From Paramoeba atlantica (Eukaryota; Discosea): DNA of 64,000 nt. The translations under genes were made by a program, and so were the position numbers. This document shows, one piece after another, positions 28,807-38,008 of the stretch; position 1 is the stretch's first letter; each line of letters begins with the position of its first letter. The DNA is taken from NCBI GenBank assembly GCA_977017575.1, contig CDRNVI010000039.1:310001-374000 (forward strand), in the 5' to 3' direction. Under the pieces are notes generated by a model, which was not told the origin of the DNA, did not search any database, and saw nothing but the letters and a program-made list of their open reading frames with translations.

Positions 28807-28918
28807 GAATGAGTAACTGGGCAAGAATTCACTACTTTTAATAGATATGATAGGTACAAAACAACGAAAAAAATGATCCCAGACTATCAAAAAAAATAAA
28901 AATAAAACGATATAAATA

Positions 28919-29027
28919 TTTTTTAGGCTCTTCGTTAAACGCGGTGGCTGTTTTCAACTTAGAAGTCACTCATGCTGCGCGCTTCGCGTTGAAAACTACC
29001 ACCGCGTTTAACGAAGAGCCTAAAAAA
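28919..29027. repeat. hairpin repeat, copy 2
   Basis: Near-identical to 19322-19431, with the same stem of about 40 bp and the conserved loop AGAAGTCACTCATGCTGCGC. It lies 110 nt upstream of the PEX10 ATG, at the left edge of a repeat island. Confidence 0.75.
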
Positions 29028-29214
29028 GAAAAATTTCCAAAAGATCATGAATAATCATTTTTTTTGGGTGAAAAAGCTCGAGTTTTAGGCGAAAATTGCG
29101 AAATTTTAACCCGAGTTTGGGTAGTTTTGGATGCCTTACCAGTCGGGGCAGGAAGCGAATCTGTCAAAAAAACGTCGTAGAATGGTAGCTGAGGGCCCAA
29201 ACTCTCAAAATACG

Positions 29215-29610
29215 TTTTAGGAGTCGATTTTGGAAAAATAATATTGTTGCTTTTTTTTGGATCGTCCCAAAAATTTCGGAAATTTTGGCCTTGTCGAACC
29301 CCTCCTGCGCGTACCAGGGGGGGTACCCCAGGGGGGGATGGAAAATATCGCCGCGGCGTACTCTACATGTACCACTTCCCTGCGCTCGATTTTGAAAAGC
29401 AAAAAATTCGAAAAGAATTTCTTGACGTATGCCGCCCCCCCTGGGTCCCCCCCTAGGCCCCCCATTTTTTTCAATTTTGGACCACCGGAGCCCCATTTTA
29501 CATCTTTTTTTTGTTATATTACTGTGTTTCTCTTTATATTTTCACTGTTTTTGTTCACGTTTTTTGCAATAATCGAGGGTAGAGCTGTAGTTATACAACC
29601 ACCGCAATTA
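29215..29610. repeat. dispersed repeat family, copy C (longest)
   Basis: This copy joins the two blocks seen apart elsewhere: the 24240-24500-like part (GATTTTGGAAAAATAATAT, G-runs, GATGGAAAATATCGC) and the 23098-23350-like part (CTGCGCTCGATTTTGAAAAG.., TTTTGGACCACCGGAGCCCC, CAATAATCGAGGGTAGAGC, CAACCACCGCAAT). It is therefore the best guide to full length, about 400 bp. Confidence 0.65.
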
Positions 29611-29984
29611 GAAAAGTATTTTTTCTATAACATTTTTCGCAAAAGGAAAAAACAAAGGCAACGTTATAGATTCGATGAAAAAACCTAACTAAACATGCTA
29701 TAAAAATATAATGCCCTCCATTGGTATATCGAATGGCGTAAACACGTTTCAATCGCAGTTTTATATAGTTCTTCTTTTAGTCGAGTTCGGATAGTGGAAC
29801 TACGAGTAATAGGTATCGAAACCTTCACATGTAATCAACATCAATAACATGTTTCGCTTTGCTGAAACTTTTCATCTCATTCATCTTTAATTTTCCATGA
29901 TTTCTACGCTCTATTGCATTTTATTTACGGATAATCCTGGATAGTTTTAGCTGATCTCACAGTTGCTTTATGCTATTGTGCATT
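29611..29984. other. intergenic, AT-rich
   Basis: This is downstream flank between the repeat island and the cytochrome b5-like gene. No gene or RNA feature is seen. Confidence 0.4.
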
Positions 29985-30426
29985 TTACGCAGAGGCTTTT
30001 GAAATGTGCCGAGGTATGGAAATAGGATCGAGATAGCCCAAATGAAATTTTTTGAGAAAAACTTCAAGATTCACGTATCCATGCACTTTATCAAAAATTT
30101 GGCTGATGTCTCGCCCGAGGTAGGGTAGCAAGATTTTTTGACCACCTGGATGCATTGGAATCCATTCTGTAATATCGTATACTGATCCGTGGTATATTAT
30201 CCACGCATTGTCCAATGAGAAATGGTGTTCAATTTCGCACCAGGGAATCCAGTTTTGTAATTTAGGAGGCGTTGTTCGTTGAACAGCACTCAATTTTTTA
30301 TGAAGAATTTCGTAAGCTGAAAAAGAGGTTTACCTAGTAAAAAATCCTACATTTCTTCTCGTCTACATACTTAGTATAATTGCGTAAAAAAGAACTGCAC
30401 CACAATTTAGTATGCGAATGATACAT
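29985..30426 (-). CDS. cytochrome b5-like heme-binding protein, one predicted intron
   Basis: The heme-binding core reads NAWIIYHGSVYDITEW, MHPGGQKILLPYLGRDIS and a second axial-ligand segment KVHGY. The main frame (29985-30316) has no usable ATG: it runs upstream to a stop across CTCTTTTTCAG, a good 3' splice site. Splicing that acceptor to GTAGGA at 30350 removes 34 nt (30317-30350). It joins, in phase, a 76-nt first exon starting MYHSHTKLWCSSFLRNY (ATG at 30424-30426), for a product of 135 residues. The intron is inference. The HPGG motif and spacing identify the b5 fold, and an ER, mitochondrial or fusion-type redox role cannot be told. A C-terminal membrane anchor is absent, suggesting a soluble form such as CYB5D1-like proteins. 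Confidence 0.7.
30317..30350 (-). other. predicted 34-nt spliceosomal intron
   Basis: GTAGGA opens it and CTCTTTTTCAG closes it on the minus strand, with a TACTAG-like string mid-way. Removal gives the only in-phase ATG-initiated cytochrome b5-like frame I could find. Confidence 0.45.
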
Positions 30427-30952
30427 TAAAAAACAATAAAGACCAGATTTATATAAATATGATGGAGGAATTGGAAGAACAAAAATATATAATGGAAGAA
30501 CAAAAATATAATGGGAAAAAGGAGATACAAGATGTACATACATGTACATCTTGTGCACCCATGCGTTTCTTTTACCCACAGAAAATGTGGTTTTTACCTT
30601 TAGGAGAAAAGAATAGGAGAAAAGAGTAAAATGGGAAGAAGCAAAGTGAGTAGTAAAAGTAAAACAACTAAAAGTAAAACAACTAAAAGTAAAACAAGAA
30701 AAAGCAAAACAAAAATATATCGAAGCAAGATTATTAATTCAACAGAGCACGTGGCAAGTATACACAAAATCAGTTAGTTTTGAAATATATTTTAGCTTAG
30801 CAACGTCAGTACGCTAAATGCAGGGCGAATAGAGAAAACAAACGCAAGGCGAACGGAGAATTCCTTTTTGATGTAACAAAGGAACCGTAAAAATACGTGC
30901 TATTGTACACGCTGACTAACGTTTAGTTGGAATTTCCTTTAATTTTGCAGCT
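30427..30952. other. intergenic with simple repeats and a perfect palindrome
   Basis: ACAAGATGTACAT and its exact complement form a 28-nt palindrome at 30527-30554. TGGAAGAACAAAAATATA is repeated near 30483 and 30503, and a 15-bp AAAAGTAAAACAACT array runs from 30654 to about 30700. No gene is seen. Confidence 0.5.
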
Positions 30953-33118
30953 TCAATTGCACTGCTGCGGGAGTGAATGAAGCTCCTTCTCATGCTGCAA
31001 TGCGGCACTATTAACCTTCAAATGTTTCTGAATAGGACCAACCACTGTAAGCTTCGATGGATCCCGTACTCGGGAGCAGGCAACATAGATAATGTGATCA
31101 CATGGGAAAGATTTCGTGCATTGTAACACCACCGGACAAGAGATGGTAAGACCTTGAGACTTGTGAATTGTTAAAGCATACGCAAGGGAGAGTGGAAAAC
31201 TCATGCGATGTACTTCACAGTAATCATAAACTGCCCCGCCGAAACTAAGCACAACGGGTGGAATAGGGATTCGCAGTCCGGTGTCGAACTCGACTTCAGG
31301 AATTGCCATAGTACTAGGAAGTAATTTTGCCATACGGCGCAAATAATATGGATTGTCAAAGTTCCTTTTATTAAGGCATGAAATCAGCTTAGTGACGGAC
31401 ACCATCCCACTAACATTACCGGTCATACCATTCACCAAAGTTTGTGACAGATTACGAGTTAAAAGTACTCTACAACCTATTTTGACGGATGTGGTTTCGT
31501 TAGTACTTTGTGTTTTCACTAGGCGGAGCAATTCCGACCGAGTATTGTGGGAGACATCGATATTTGTATCGTGTTCCCGAATAATGATTCGACAAGGATG
31601 ACTCTCAGCATACGCCCGAAGAGCTTCGGACAAAGATCCGATAACTTCAAAACGCTCTTCATCAGTAATAGTTTCTCGAGTGGAAGTAGAATCAGTGTCC
31701 ACACTTTCAGGATCGTTTTCTTTACCCGACACATTAGCCATCATATCGATCGAAAACACGCTTTGATCCTGATTAGTGAATGAATATCGAACACCAATTA
31801 CACTCGGATTAATATTATAGGCGTACAAATGCGAAACTACAAGTTTCGAAGATTTGTGTTGCAGTTCATTTGTTAGCCAATTCAACACAAGACTTGCATC
31901 TGTAGCGCGAGCGTGCTCAATTTGATGCACCTTTGTCCATATGCCTCGAAGCATCGGCTCCGTAGTAAAGCTCTCAAGGGTGAACAACTCACCACTATGT
32001 TTTTCAAGCTGCGCGGAATTGTGGGACTCGGCATCTGCCCGACGAGGAAAAAGAAACAACGATGTCTTTTCGTTAGATGCATCTTTCAAAGAATCCAGAA
32101 CACGTACCGTTTGTGAAAATTTCGGATGTAATTTTCCATGCCGCATATAGCGCAAAATTTCTAAGTATTGCGTGTGTTGCTGACGAAAATTTTCTTTCAG
32201 ACTATACGCCTTAAAATTTGTCTTGAACAAGGGATGGAGGAAGAATGCAGAGCTAGAATGTGGCAAGAGCTGAAGAAAGTCCCCAGACAGAATTAATTGG
32301 ACGCCACCAAATACTTTGTCCTTGTCACGTACACTTCGTGCGTTGACATCCAGTGCTTCGAAAAGCTGTGAGCCCATCATTGAAATTTCGTCGATAATCA
32401 GAACATCTATACTCTGTAACACACTTAAATTCATTTTTTCTTCGTCCGGCTTGATCCCCAGGGTGTGGTGCAAGGTACGCCCTCCAAGGTTCAGAGCTGC
32501 TATGCCAGTTGTTGCGGTGAGAGCAACCAATAAACCTTTTTCACGCAATACACGTGCCATAACCCTAAGTACAACCGTTTTTCCCGTTCCGGGAGGACCG
32601 GTTAAGTAAATCGATTGACCCTCTTCAACCACGCGTAACACCTTTTTTTGTTCTGAAGATAGGTCTTCTTCTGATAGAGTAGATGGCAATTCTTGCGTAA
32701 ATACCGCAGAGCACTGCTCGTTGATCTTCTTAAGAAACCTTTGGACTGAGTCTACGGCAGTTAATGGATCTTTAGTTAGGCTAGACAGCAAAGAACATGG
32801 TTTTATGCAAGATTTTTTCGTACCTTTAATCTGAGATTGTGTTCGAGAACAAGACTTGCTGCTTTGTAGACCATTCTCAGTATCTTGGCCAGCGAGTACT
32901 TTCTGTTCATTCAAGTTTGTACTTCCGACTGCGCTTATGGAAGCCGAATAATGTTCAACCATTGTTTGTAATTTTTCAGGACTATTTAAGACGACTTTTC
33001 CACTCGGATCCTGAGAGAAACCCCACTTTTGAAGCCTTAACCACTCCGGAGATTTAATATTGAGAAATTTGCTAGTAAAAGGATTGAGGACTCGTGCGAC
33101 CGAAACGTTTTGTTTCAT
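30953..33118 (-). CDS. PIF1: Pif1-family DNA helicase
   Basis: This 721-residue superfamily 1B 5'-3' helicase would act on G-quadruplexes, Okazaki fragments and telomeric or mitochondrial DNA. Walker A is GPPGTGKT at 174-181, the TATTGIAALNLGGRTLH motif Ia block follows, Walker B is IIDEISM at 241-247, motif III is GGVQLILSGDFLQLLP, and the C-terminal motif is AYALTIHKSQGLT. The N-terminal 150 residues are Ser/Lys-rich and unlike the core. A long acidic and polar insertion (about 425-545) interrupts the second RecA domain. Many protists carry several Pif1 paralogues, so orthology is not fixed; nuclear versus mitochondrial targeting is unclear. Confidence 0.92.
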   Translation of the reverse strand: MKQNVSVARVLNPFTSKFLNIKSPEWLRLQKWGFSQDPSGKVVLNSPEKLQTMVEHYSASISAVGSTNLNEQKVLAGQDTENGLQSSKSCSRTQSQIKGTKKSCIKPCSLLSSLTKDPLTAVDSVQRFLKKINEQCSAVFTQELPSTLSEEDLSSEQKKVLRVVEEGQSIYLTGPPGTGKTVVLRVMARVLREKGLLVALTATTGIAALNLGGRTLHHTLGIKPDEEKMNLSVLQSIDVLIIDEISMMGSQLFEALDVNARSVRDKDKVFGGVQLILSGDFLQLLPHSSSAFFLHPLFKTNFKAYSLKENFRQQHTQYLEILRYMRHGKLHPKFSQTVRVLDSLKDASNEKTSLFLFPRRADAESHNSAQLEKHSGELFTLESFTTEPMLRGIWTKVHQIEHARATDASLVLNWLTNELQHKSSKLVVSHLYAYNINPSVIGVRYSFTNQDQSVFSIDMMANVSGKENDPESVDTDSTSTRETITDEERFEVIGSLSEALRAYAESHPCRIIIREHDTNIDVSHNTRSELLRLVKTQSTNETTSVKIGCRVLLTRNLSQTLVNGMTGNVSGMVSVTKLISCLNKRNFDNPYYLRRMAKLLPSTMAIPEVEFDTGLRIPIPPVVLSFGGAVYDYCEVHRMSFPLSLAYALTIHKSQGLTISCPVVLQCTKSFPCDHIIYVACSRVRDPSKLTVVGPIQKHLKVNSAALQHEKELHSLPQQCN

Positions 33119-33496
33119 GGCAGCCTAAGTTATAAAGTCTTTGTAAGAGACGATAGATCTAATCGGGTAAAAGTAGAAAATTCTTAATAGAGTTGTGAAG
33201 ACCGAAAAGTTCACTATGTAACGTCTCTAGCATAAATATTGTATTGTTATAACTTCGTTCAAGAGATACACCATTTTCTAATAAAAATAAATCAATTAGT
33301 CTGTTCACTAATTTGACTGTTCACTAGATAGCAGTATTTTCACTTTCAGCAACTACTTCCAGGTTCAAATTTTAGGGCCCAAATTTACTAAATAAATATT
33401 TCGCACATTAGAAAACCCAACAGGACCCACCATTTGGCAATATATTGATTTTAATACTCTTATGCGGAGTAAAAGGGAAACTAATTATACGCCTGA
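33119..33496. other. intergenic, 378 bp
   Basis: No feature is visible apart from AT-rich leader sequence. TATAACTTAG, acceptor-like, lies 6 nt before the Pif1 ATG on the minus strand. Confidence 0.35.
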
Positions 33497-35383
33497 TTAG
33501 CTCTTCCTACGCCTCCTTTTCATTGCAGATATTGGAGAGGAGTGAAAAGTAGTTTCTGACATAACTGCTTTTCTGGAATTATTCGAAGCGTCATTGCTCA
33601 TCGTGATCGCTTTCTTTATGAATGAAGAACATGCAATGTCTTCATAAGAAACAGAATTAGGTCGTGTGACCCCAAAAATGTCCAACAGCCCTTGCGAACG
33701 TCGTAGGGAGCTTGCTATGCTGGCGCATGTAACTTGCTTACTCAGAGAAAGCACCGCGCTTGTTCTTTCAAGTATTTTTGTAGAGTGGTGAGATGACATC
33801 ACAGGACGAGCGTGAAGGAGGGCTCTGAGCCAAAGTACTGATCGAATGAAATGAACCCAAGATATCGTCGCTATGCGGGTAGAAGCCCGAGCAACACGAA
33901 TGGACTCGAACAGAGATAGAGCGCGAAGATTCTGCTCACGAAACAATTGACCACGATTGAGGTGAATCAGGCTAAATAGCCTTTTTACCGAAGAAATATC
34001 CATAGGTTCCGGTGCTGTTGCGGAAAGGCACTCCAAAGACATGGACTCTCCGCTTTCTTCCCGTAATAGTTGGCTCAAATCTTCTTTTATGTCTTTGTAC
34101 TCAACTGTATCGGTAAAGACATTTGAGATATGAAGCCCCGTAGACGCAAAAGAGGCGACATCCGATAGTTTATTGGACGGAGTCTCGGAAACAGTGAGTA
34201 AATTCGTAGAGTTTGTTTCCTGAAGAATTCCCCAGGAAAAAGATTCGATACTGTGAAATTTTGGGTTCCAGTACATTCCGCTTTGGTCTTTCAAAAGAGA
34301 AATTTTGTTGCACTGCAAAAAAGGCTTTTCAGAATGCACTTTATCATTTAGGCCGAATAATGAGTCGGGTAAGCTTGGTCCTGATTCTACTTTCTGAAGA
34401 ACAAGATCAAGTATTTGCGCTTCTTCCCCCAATTTAGCCACCATGCAGTAGCGACCATTTGCAACAACAAGAAAATTAGAGGAAGGTGAGGGCAAATCAC
34501 ACGGGGCCTCATTTCTCGTCAAAAAGGACCGCATGGAGCCACTGTACATAAACTTTGGTGTTTCGCAACTCTTTGTATTCCATAGTGCAACCTCACCGTC
34601 CAATGTTCCCAGGGCGAGGTGGCTGTCGTCAACCATGTGAAGAAGTGATAAGGGAGAGAAAAGTCGGGCCATCAAAGATTTATTGCGCCATTTCAGAGAA
34701 TACACTTTCTTGCGTTTTCTGGTACTGTATATTCGCATGTATTTTTCTGTAGCTATAGCGACCAACTTTCCACTAGGACTCGCAGCGATATGAGTAATAG
34801 GAACTGCTTGCGAACTGTGGAGCTCATGTACTTTCTTGCCATCATGCCACCAGAGAGCAAAATTGGTATCCACGTATGAAAAAGGTGGAATACTACCCAA
34901 TGGTTTCCGTAGTCTTGGTGCAATTCCTATTTGACAAACAAAAAGATTTCCGTCGAACTGCGATCCGCCCTCTAAAGTGTGTATCGGATCCTTTGTCCAT
35001 TGAAAGTAATAATCGCCAGCCCCTTGCTCAAACCTATCAAGACTTGACGAAAACAAAGACCAGACGCTCGCATCAGTGAAACACACAAGAAGAGACGAGT
35101 CGCTATCCCAAGCTGCAGTACTGATTTTTCTGGAAATTGATATTGAACGCTTTTTCGTTTCTTGTGGAAGGGCAAAAATACAACTCGATGTTGAATCAGA
35201 AGCACTGTGCAGATCGTCTCGAACAAGACCTTTTAATCTCACTGGAGGACGCACTGGAGCGTAGAATTTTCCCTGTGGAGTGATTATTTGAATTTCATCC
35301 GACTCTTCCGGGTCCTCAAAGTGCTCCAAAATGGCGCAAAAAGTGCCGTGTGGACTCAAAAGAAAGACGCGTTCCCGTCCCAT
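33497..35383 (-). CDS. WD40/beta-propeller-like protein, unknown
   Basis: This 628-residue protein contains degenerate propeller blades. Visible strands are STAAWDSDSSLLVCFTDASVWSL, then FALWWHDGKKVHEL, THIAASPSGKLVAIATEKYMRIYS and LALGTLDGEVALWN (about residues 90-280). The C-terminal half is Ser-rich, then helical (HLNRGQLFREQNLRALSLFE.., FIRSVLWLRALLHARP), and it ends in a basic KRRRRKS cluster that may be a nuclear signal. I cannot assign an orthologue; a nucleolar or nuclear scaffold role would suit the basic tail. The ATG is the first in frame. It sits between Pif1 and a SNARE gene in the same-strand series. Confidence 0.65.
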   Translation of the reverse strand: MGRERVFLLSPHGTFCAILEHFEDPEESDEIQIITPQGKFYAPVRPPVRLKGLVRDDLHSASDSTSSCIFALPQETKKRSISISRKISTAAWDSDSSLLVCFTDASVWSLFSSSLDRFEQGAGDYYFQWTKDPIHTLEGGSQFDGNLFVCQIGIAPRLRKPLGSIPPFSYVDTNFALWWHDGKKVHELHSSQAVPITHIAASPSGKLVAIATEKYMRIYSTRKRKKVYSLKWRNKSLMARLFSPLSLLHMVDDSHLALGTLDGEVALWNTKSCETPKFMYSGSMRSFLTRNEAPCDLPSPSSNFLVVANGRYCMVAKLGEEAQILDLVLQKVESGPSLPDSLFGLNDKVHSEKPFLQCNKISLLKDQSGMYWNPKFHSIESFSWGILQETNSTNLLTVSETPSNKLSDVASFASTGLHISNVFTDTVEYKDIKEDLSQLLREESGESMSLECLSATAPEPMDISSVKRLFSLIHLNRGQLFREQNLRALSLFESIRVARASTRIATISWVHFIRSVLWLRALLHARPVMSSHHSTKILERTSAVLSLSKQVTCASIASSLRRSQGLLDIFGVTRPNSVSYEDIACSSFIKKAITMSNDASNNSRKAVMSETTFHSSPISAMKRRRRKS

Positions 35384-35525
35384 AGTCGAAATTCGTGTAC
35401 TTAAGCAGATAGTAGTTGAATGAAAATTATTGTACCACGAAAAAAGATACCGAAATACAGGAAAACACTATTTTTGAAGATCACGACGAGGAACGAATTG
35501 AAGATTTATACACAAATTACAAACA

Positions 35526-36194
35526 CTAAGTTCTCATGTAAATGAAAAGCAATAAAAGAGTGATGATTATCATTCCGAAATACAAGAAAATACGATCTAA
35601 ATGTATCGTACTCATAATATTGCGGAGGAGTTGTGTTGAAAAACTAGATGACGCGGAAAGTTTACTGAGTCTGTCTTGCGAGTGAAGAATTCCCTCACGC
35701 TGCGACTTTAATGCATTGAGTACCGCAATACTTTCGGAAGTCATTGATTGAACTTCCTTTTGTGTGTGGACAAGAGAGTCATACTCGGAGAGAAGTTCCG
35801 ATTCGGGCCCGTATGAATCCTCCAAGACCTTTTTATCTTGTTCCGAGAGTCTAAAGGCCTCTCTGCTGCGTATAATTCTGTCGTTTTTACGTTTCTTAAT
35901 TTCCAAGCTTTGCAGCATACCGCGCAACCTTTCGCATTCCTCGTGTAACATGGTAAGCCTTGCTGTCCACTGTATTCTTGACTGAGCTCCACTCACCATT
36001 GTTGGTAATATTTCTGCAACTTCGTTCAGTTTCTCTTCGCATTCACGTCCACGTGCCGAAAGATACGTTAATAGTTGTGAATCGAGGGAGTGAGACGCCG
36101 ATTTTGAATTTGAAACCGCCTGCTCTACTTGCTGAGAGTGCGCCTCCAGCAGAATCTTTGAAAGATAGAATTTATCTTCAAAATCAGAGCTCAT
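35526..36194 (-). CDS. Golgi Qb-SNARE, membrin/GOSR2-like
   Basis: This 222-residue tail-anchored protein has coiled-coil segments through residues 15-120, a SNARE helix at about 135-190 (LLSEYDSLVHTQKEVQSM.., LNALKSQREGILHSQDRLSK) and a C-terminal TM at about 203-219 (LYFGMIIITLLLLFIYM). The juxta-membrane pattern, STQLLRNIMSTIHLDRIFLYFGMI, parallels plant and animal membrin (LSN.VLRLIERR..D...YAGM). Membrin drives ER-to-Golgi and intra-Golgi fusion. GOS1/GOSR1 is the main alternative. The zero-layer Gln should fall in the LHSQDRL region. A unique ATG opens the frame. Confidence 0.65.
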   Translation of the reverse strand: MSSDFEDKFYLSKILLEAHSQQVEQAVSNSKSASHSLDSQLLTYLSARGRECEEKLNEVAEILPTMVSGAQSRIQWTARLTMLHEECERLRGMLQSLEIKKRKNDRIIRSREAFRLSEQDKKVLEDSYGPESELLSEYDSLVHTQKEVQSMTSESIAVLNALKSQREGILHSQDRLSKLSASSSFSTQLLRNIMSTIHLDRIFLYFGMIIITLLLLFIYMRT

Positions 36195-36636
36195 AAACGT
36201 CTCCCTTCATTTACACGATGCAAGATCTAAAAGTATAACACTATATTATCCTAAACATCAATGCTCATGGTGTAATTACCAAGCGTGTACATCACACTTT
36301 TTTTTATTCAGAAAGCCAAGTGAAAAATAAGCGTGAAAGGTAGACTTAGAGAGGGCAGAAATACATGTACTATATCCATCAGCTAATCCACATGAGATTA
36401 CCATTTTTTTTCGTACTGCACAATTTTCTGAGAGTTTAAAGGGGTAACTACCGTTGGGCGCTACTATGAAGGGGATAACAATTGGTGTACACCCCCTAGG
36501 CCCACCGGAAGCCTACCCCCCAATCGCACAATATTCGACTATGACCACATGAATCACGCGCTGTGTATTGAAAATTTTGTGTTGAGTACACTCCACAGAA
36601 GTCTTTGGGTAGCCAATAGTTGGTACGAAAAATAGC
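36195..36636. other. intergenic, 442 bp
   Basis: The stretch contains C-rich strings near 36500-36530 but no gene or repeat copy that I can match. Confidence 0.35.
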
Positions 36637-37704
36637 CTAAGACCAACAGTCTTGACCCGATTTCTCTATGGCAATCTCACTCGACACCATATCGTCAACC
36701 AAACCATAAAAATCGAAATTTCGCTTCCAGCCCAATGTTTTCTCCGCATGAGACGGATCACCCAGAAGCGAATCCACCTCAGCCGGTCGAAAATACTTCG
36801 CCGTGACCCGAACCAGTACCCGCCCTGTCCCCCCCGTCTCCACCCCCACCTCACCCACCCCCTCCCCCTCCCACCGCAGCCCTATCCCCACCCTTTCAAA
36901 CACCGCCACACAAAACTCCCGCACCGCGTACTGCCTCCCCGTCGCGAGTACGTAATCCCCCGGCCCCTCCTGCTGCAGCATCCGCCACATCCCCTCCACA
37001 TAGTCCTTCGCGTGCCCCCAGTCCCTTTTCGCGTCCAGATTCCCCAGACACAGCTCGTGTTGTCGCCCCGCGGCGATACGCACCGCGGCGCGGACGATCT
37101 TGCGCGTGACAAAGGTCGCCCCGCGGCGCGGGGACTCGTGGTTGAACAGAACCCCGTTGCAGGCGAACAGCCCGTAGGCGTGGCGGTGGACGACCGTGGA
37201 CCAGTACGCGTGGAGCTTCGCGCAGGCGTAGGGGGAGCGGGGGCGGAAGGGGGTGGACTCGGTTTGGGGGCTCTCGGTGGGTTGCCCGTAGAGCTCGGAG
37301 GTGGAGGCTTGGTAGAACCGGCAGTGGGCGGGGGGGAGGGGGGAGAGACGGAGGGCCTCGAGGAGACGGAGGCAGCCGAGGGCGTTGACGTTGGCGGTGT
37401 GCTCGGGGAGGTCGAAGCTGACTTTGACGTGGCTCTGGGCGCCGAGGTTGTAGATCTCGGTGGGGCGGAGGGAGGTGATGAGGTGGAGGAGGGGGAGGGT
37501 GTCGGTGAGGTCGCCGTAGTGGAGGTGGAGACGGGGGTGGGTGTAGATGTGGTTGATGCGGGAGGTGGAAAAGGTGGAGGTGCGGCGTACAAGGCCATGG
37601 ACGGTGTAGCCTTTCTCGAGGAGAAGCTCGGCGAGGTAGGAGCCATCCTGACCCGATATCCCAGTAATAAGAGCAACCCCCGGTTCTCTACTTTGTTCGT
37701 CCAT
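36637..37704 (-). CDS. GMD: GDP-mannose 4,6-dehydratase
   Basis: This 355-residue extended SDR enzyme converts GDP-mannose to the 4-keto-6-deoxy intermediate of GDP-fucose synthesis. I start at [20 protein letters not shown]. The NAD(P) motif GISGQDG is at 15-21. Other signatures are [11 protein letters not shown], the active-site block [22 protein letters not shown] with catalytic Tyr and Lys, [16 protein letters not shown] and [17 protein letters not shown]. Nearly the entire gene is GC-rich with strong third-position GC, unlike its AT-rich neighbours. The plus strand turns from C-rich to G-rich near 37110. The frame runs upstream to 38064 but that part overlaps the next gene and is not conserved. 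Confidence 0.95.
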   Translation of the reverse strand: MDEQSREPGVALITGISGQDGSYLAELLLEKGYTVHGLVRRTSTFSTSRINHIYTHPRLHLHYGDLTDTLPLLHLITSLRPTEIYNLGAQSHVKVSFDLPEHTANVNALGCLRLLEALRLSPLPPAHCRFYQASTSELYGQPTESPQTESTPFRPRSPYACAKLHAYWSTVVHRHAYGLFACNGVLFNHESPRRGATFVTRKIVRAAVRIAAGRQHELCLGNLDAKRDWGHAKDYVEGMWRMLQQEGPGDYVLATGRQYAVREFCVAVFERVGIGLRWEGEGVGEVGVETGGTGRVLVRVTAKYFRPAEVDSLLGDPSHAEKTLGWKRNFDFYGLVDDMVSSEIAIEKSGQDCWS

Positions 37705-38008
37705 TCTTTGTGAAGTTACATTGACGTAAGCACCCCGATAAACAAGAAAAATAGCACTTAGGATTTTCAAACTGTGATGTATGAGATACTTATATTTCAA
37801 GTACTGTGTGTGATTTAGTGCTTTGAAAACTGCATAGAATCTCATTGTACTAGAAACTCGCAGTGTACTCGAAGCACTGTACATGTTCACTTTGCTATGA
37901 TGTGATCGCAAAATTGGAAGCCTACAAAGACCAAACAACGTAATAATCAGTAAAAAGTGATTAGAGGAACGTAATGGGCAACAGATGTGCAAGGATTTTA
38001 AGAAATTC
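37705..38008. other. intergenic, 304 bp
   Basis: AT-rich leader of GMD. A frame continuous with GMD is open across it, but the composition is leader-like and the conserved protein starts at 37704. Confidence 0.4.

Noticed and set aside
36652-37713. Long plus-strand frame of 353 codons opposite GMD
   Set aside because: It is the mirror of a GC-rich, unmistakable GMD gene and its product is Pro/His- and Gly/Glu-rich nonsense. Low stop frequency in GC-rich DNA explains it.
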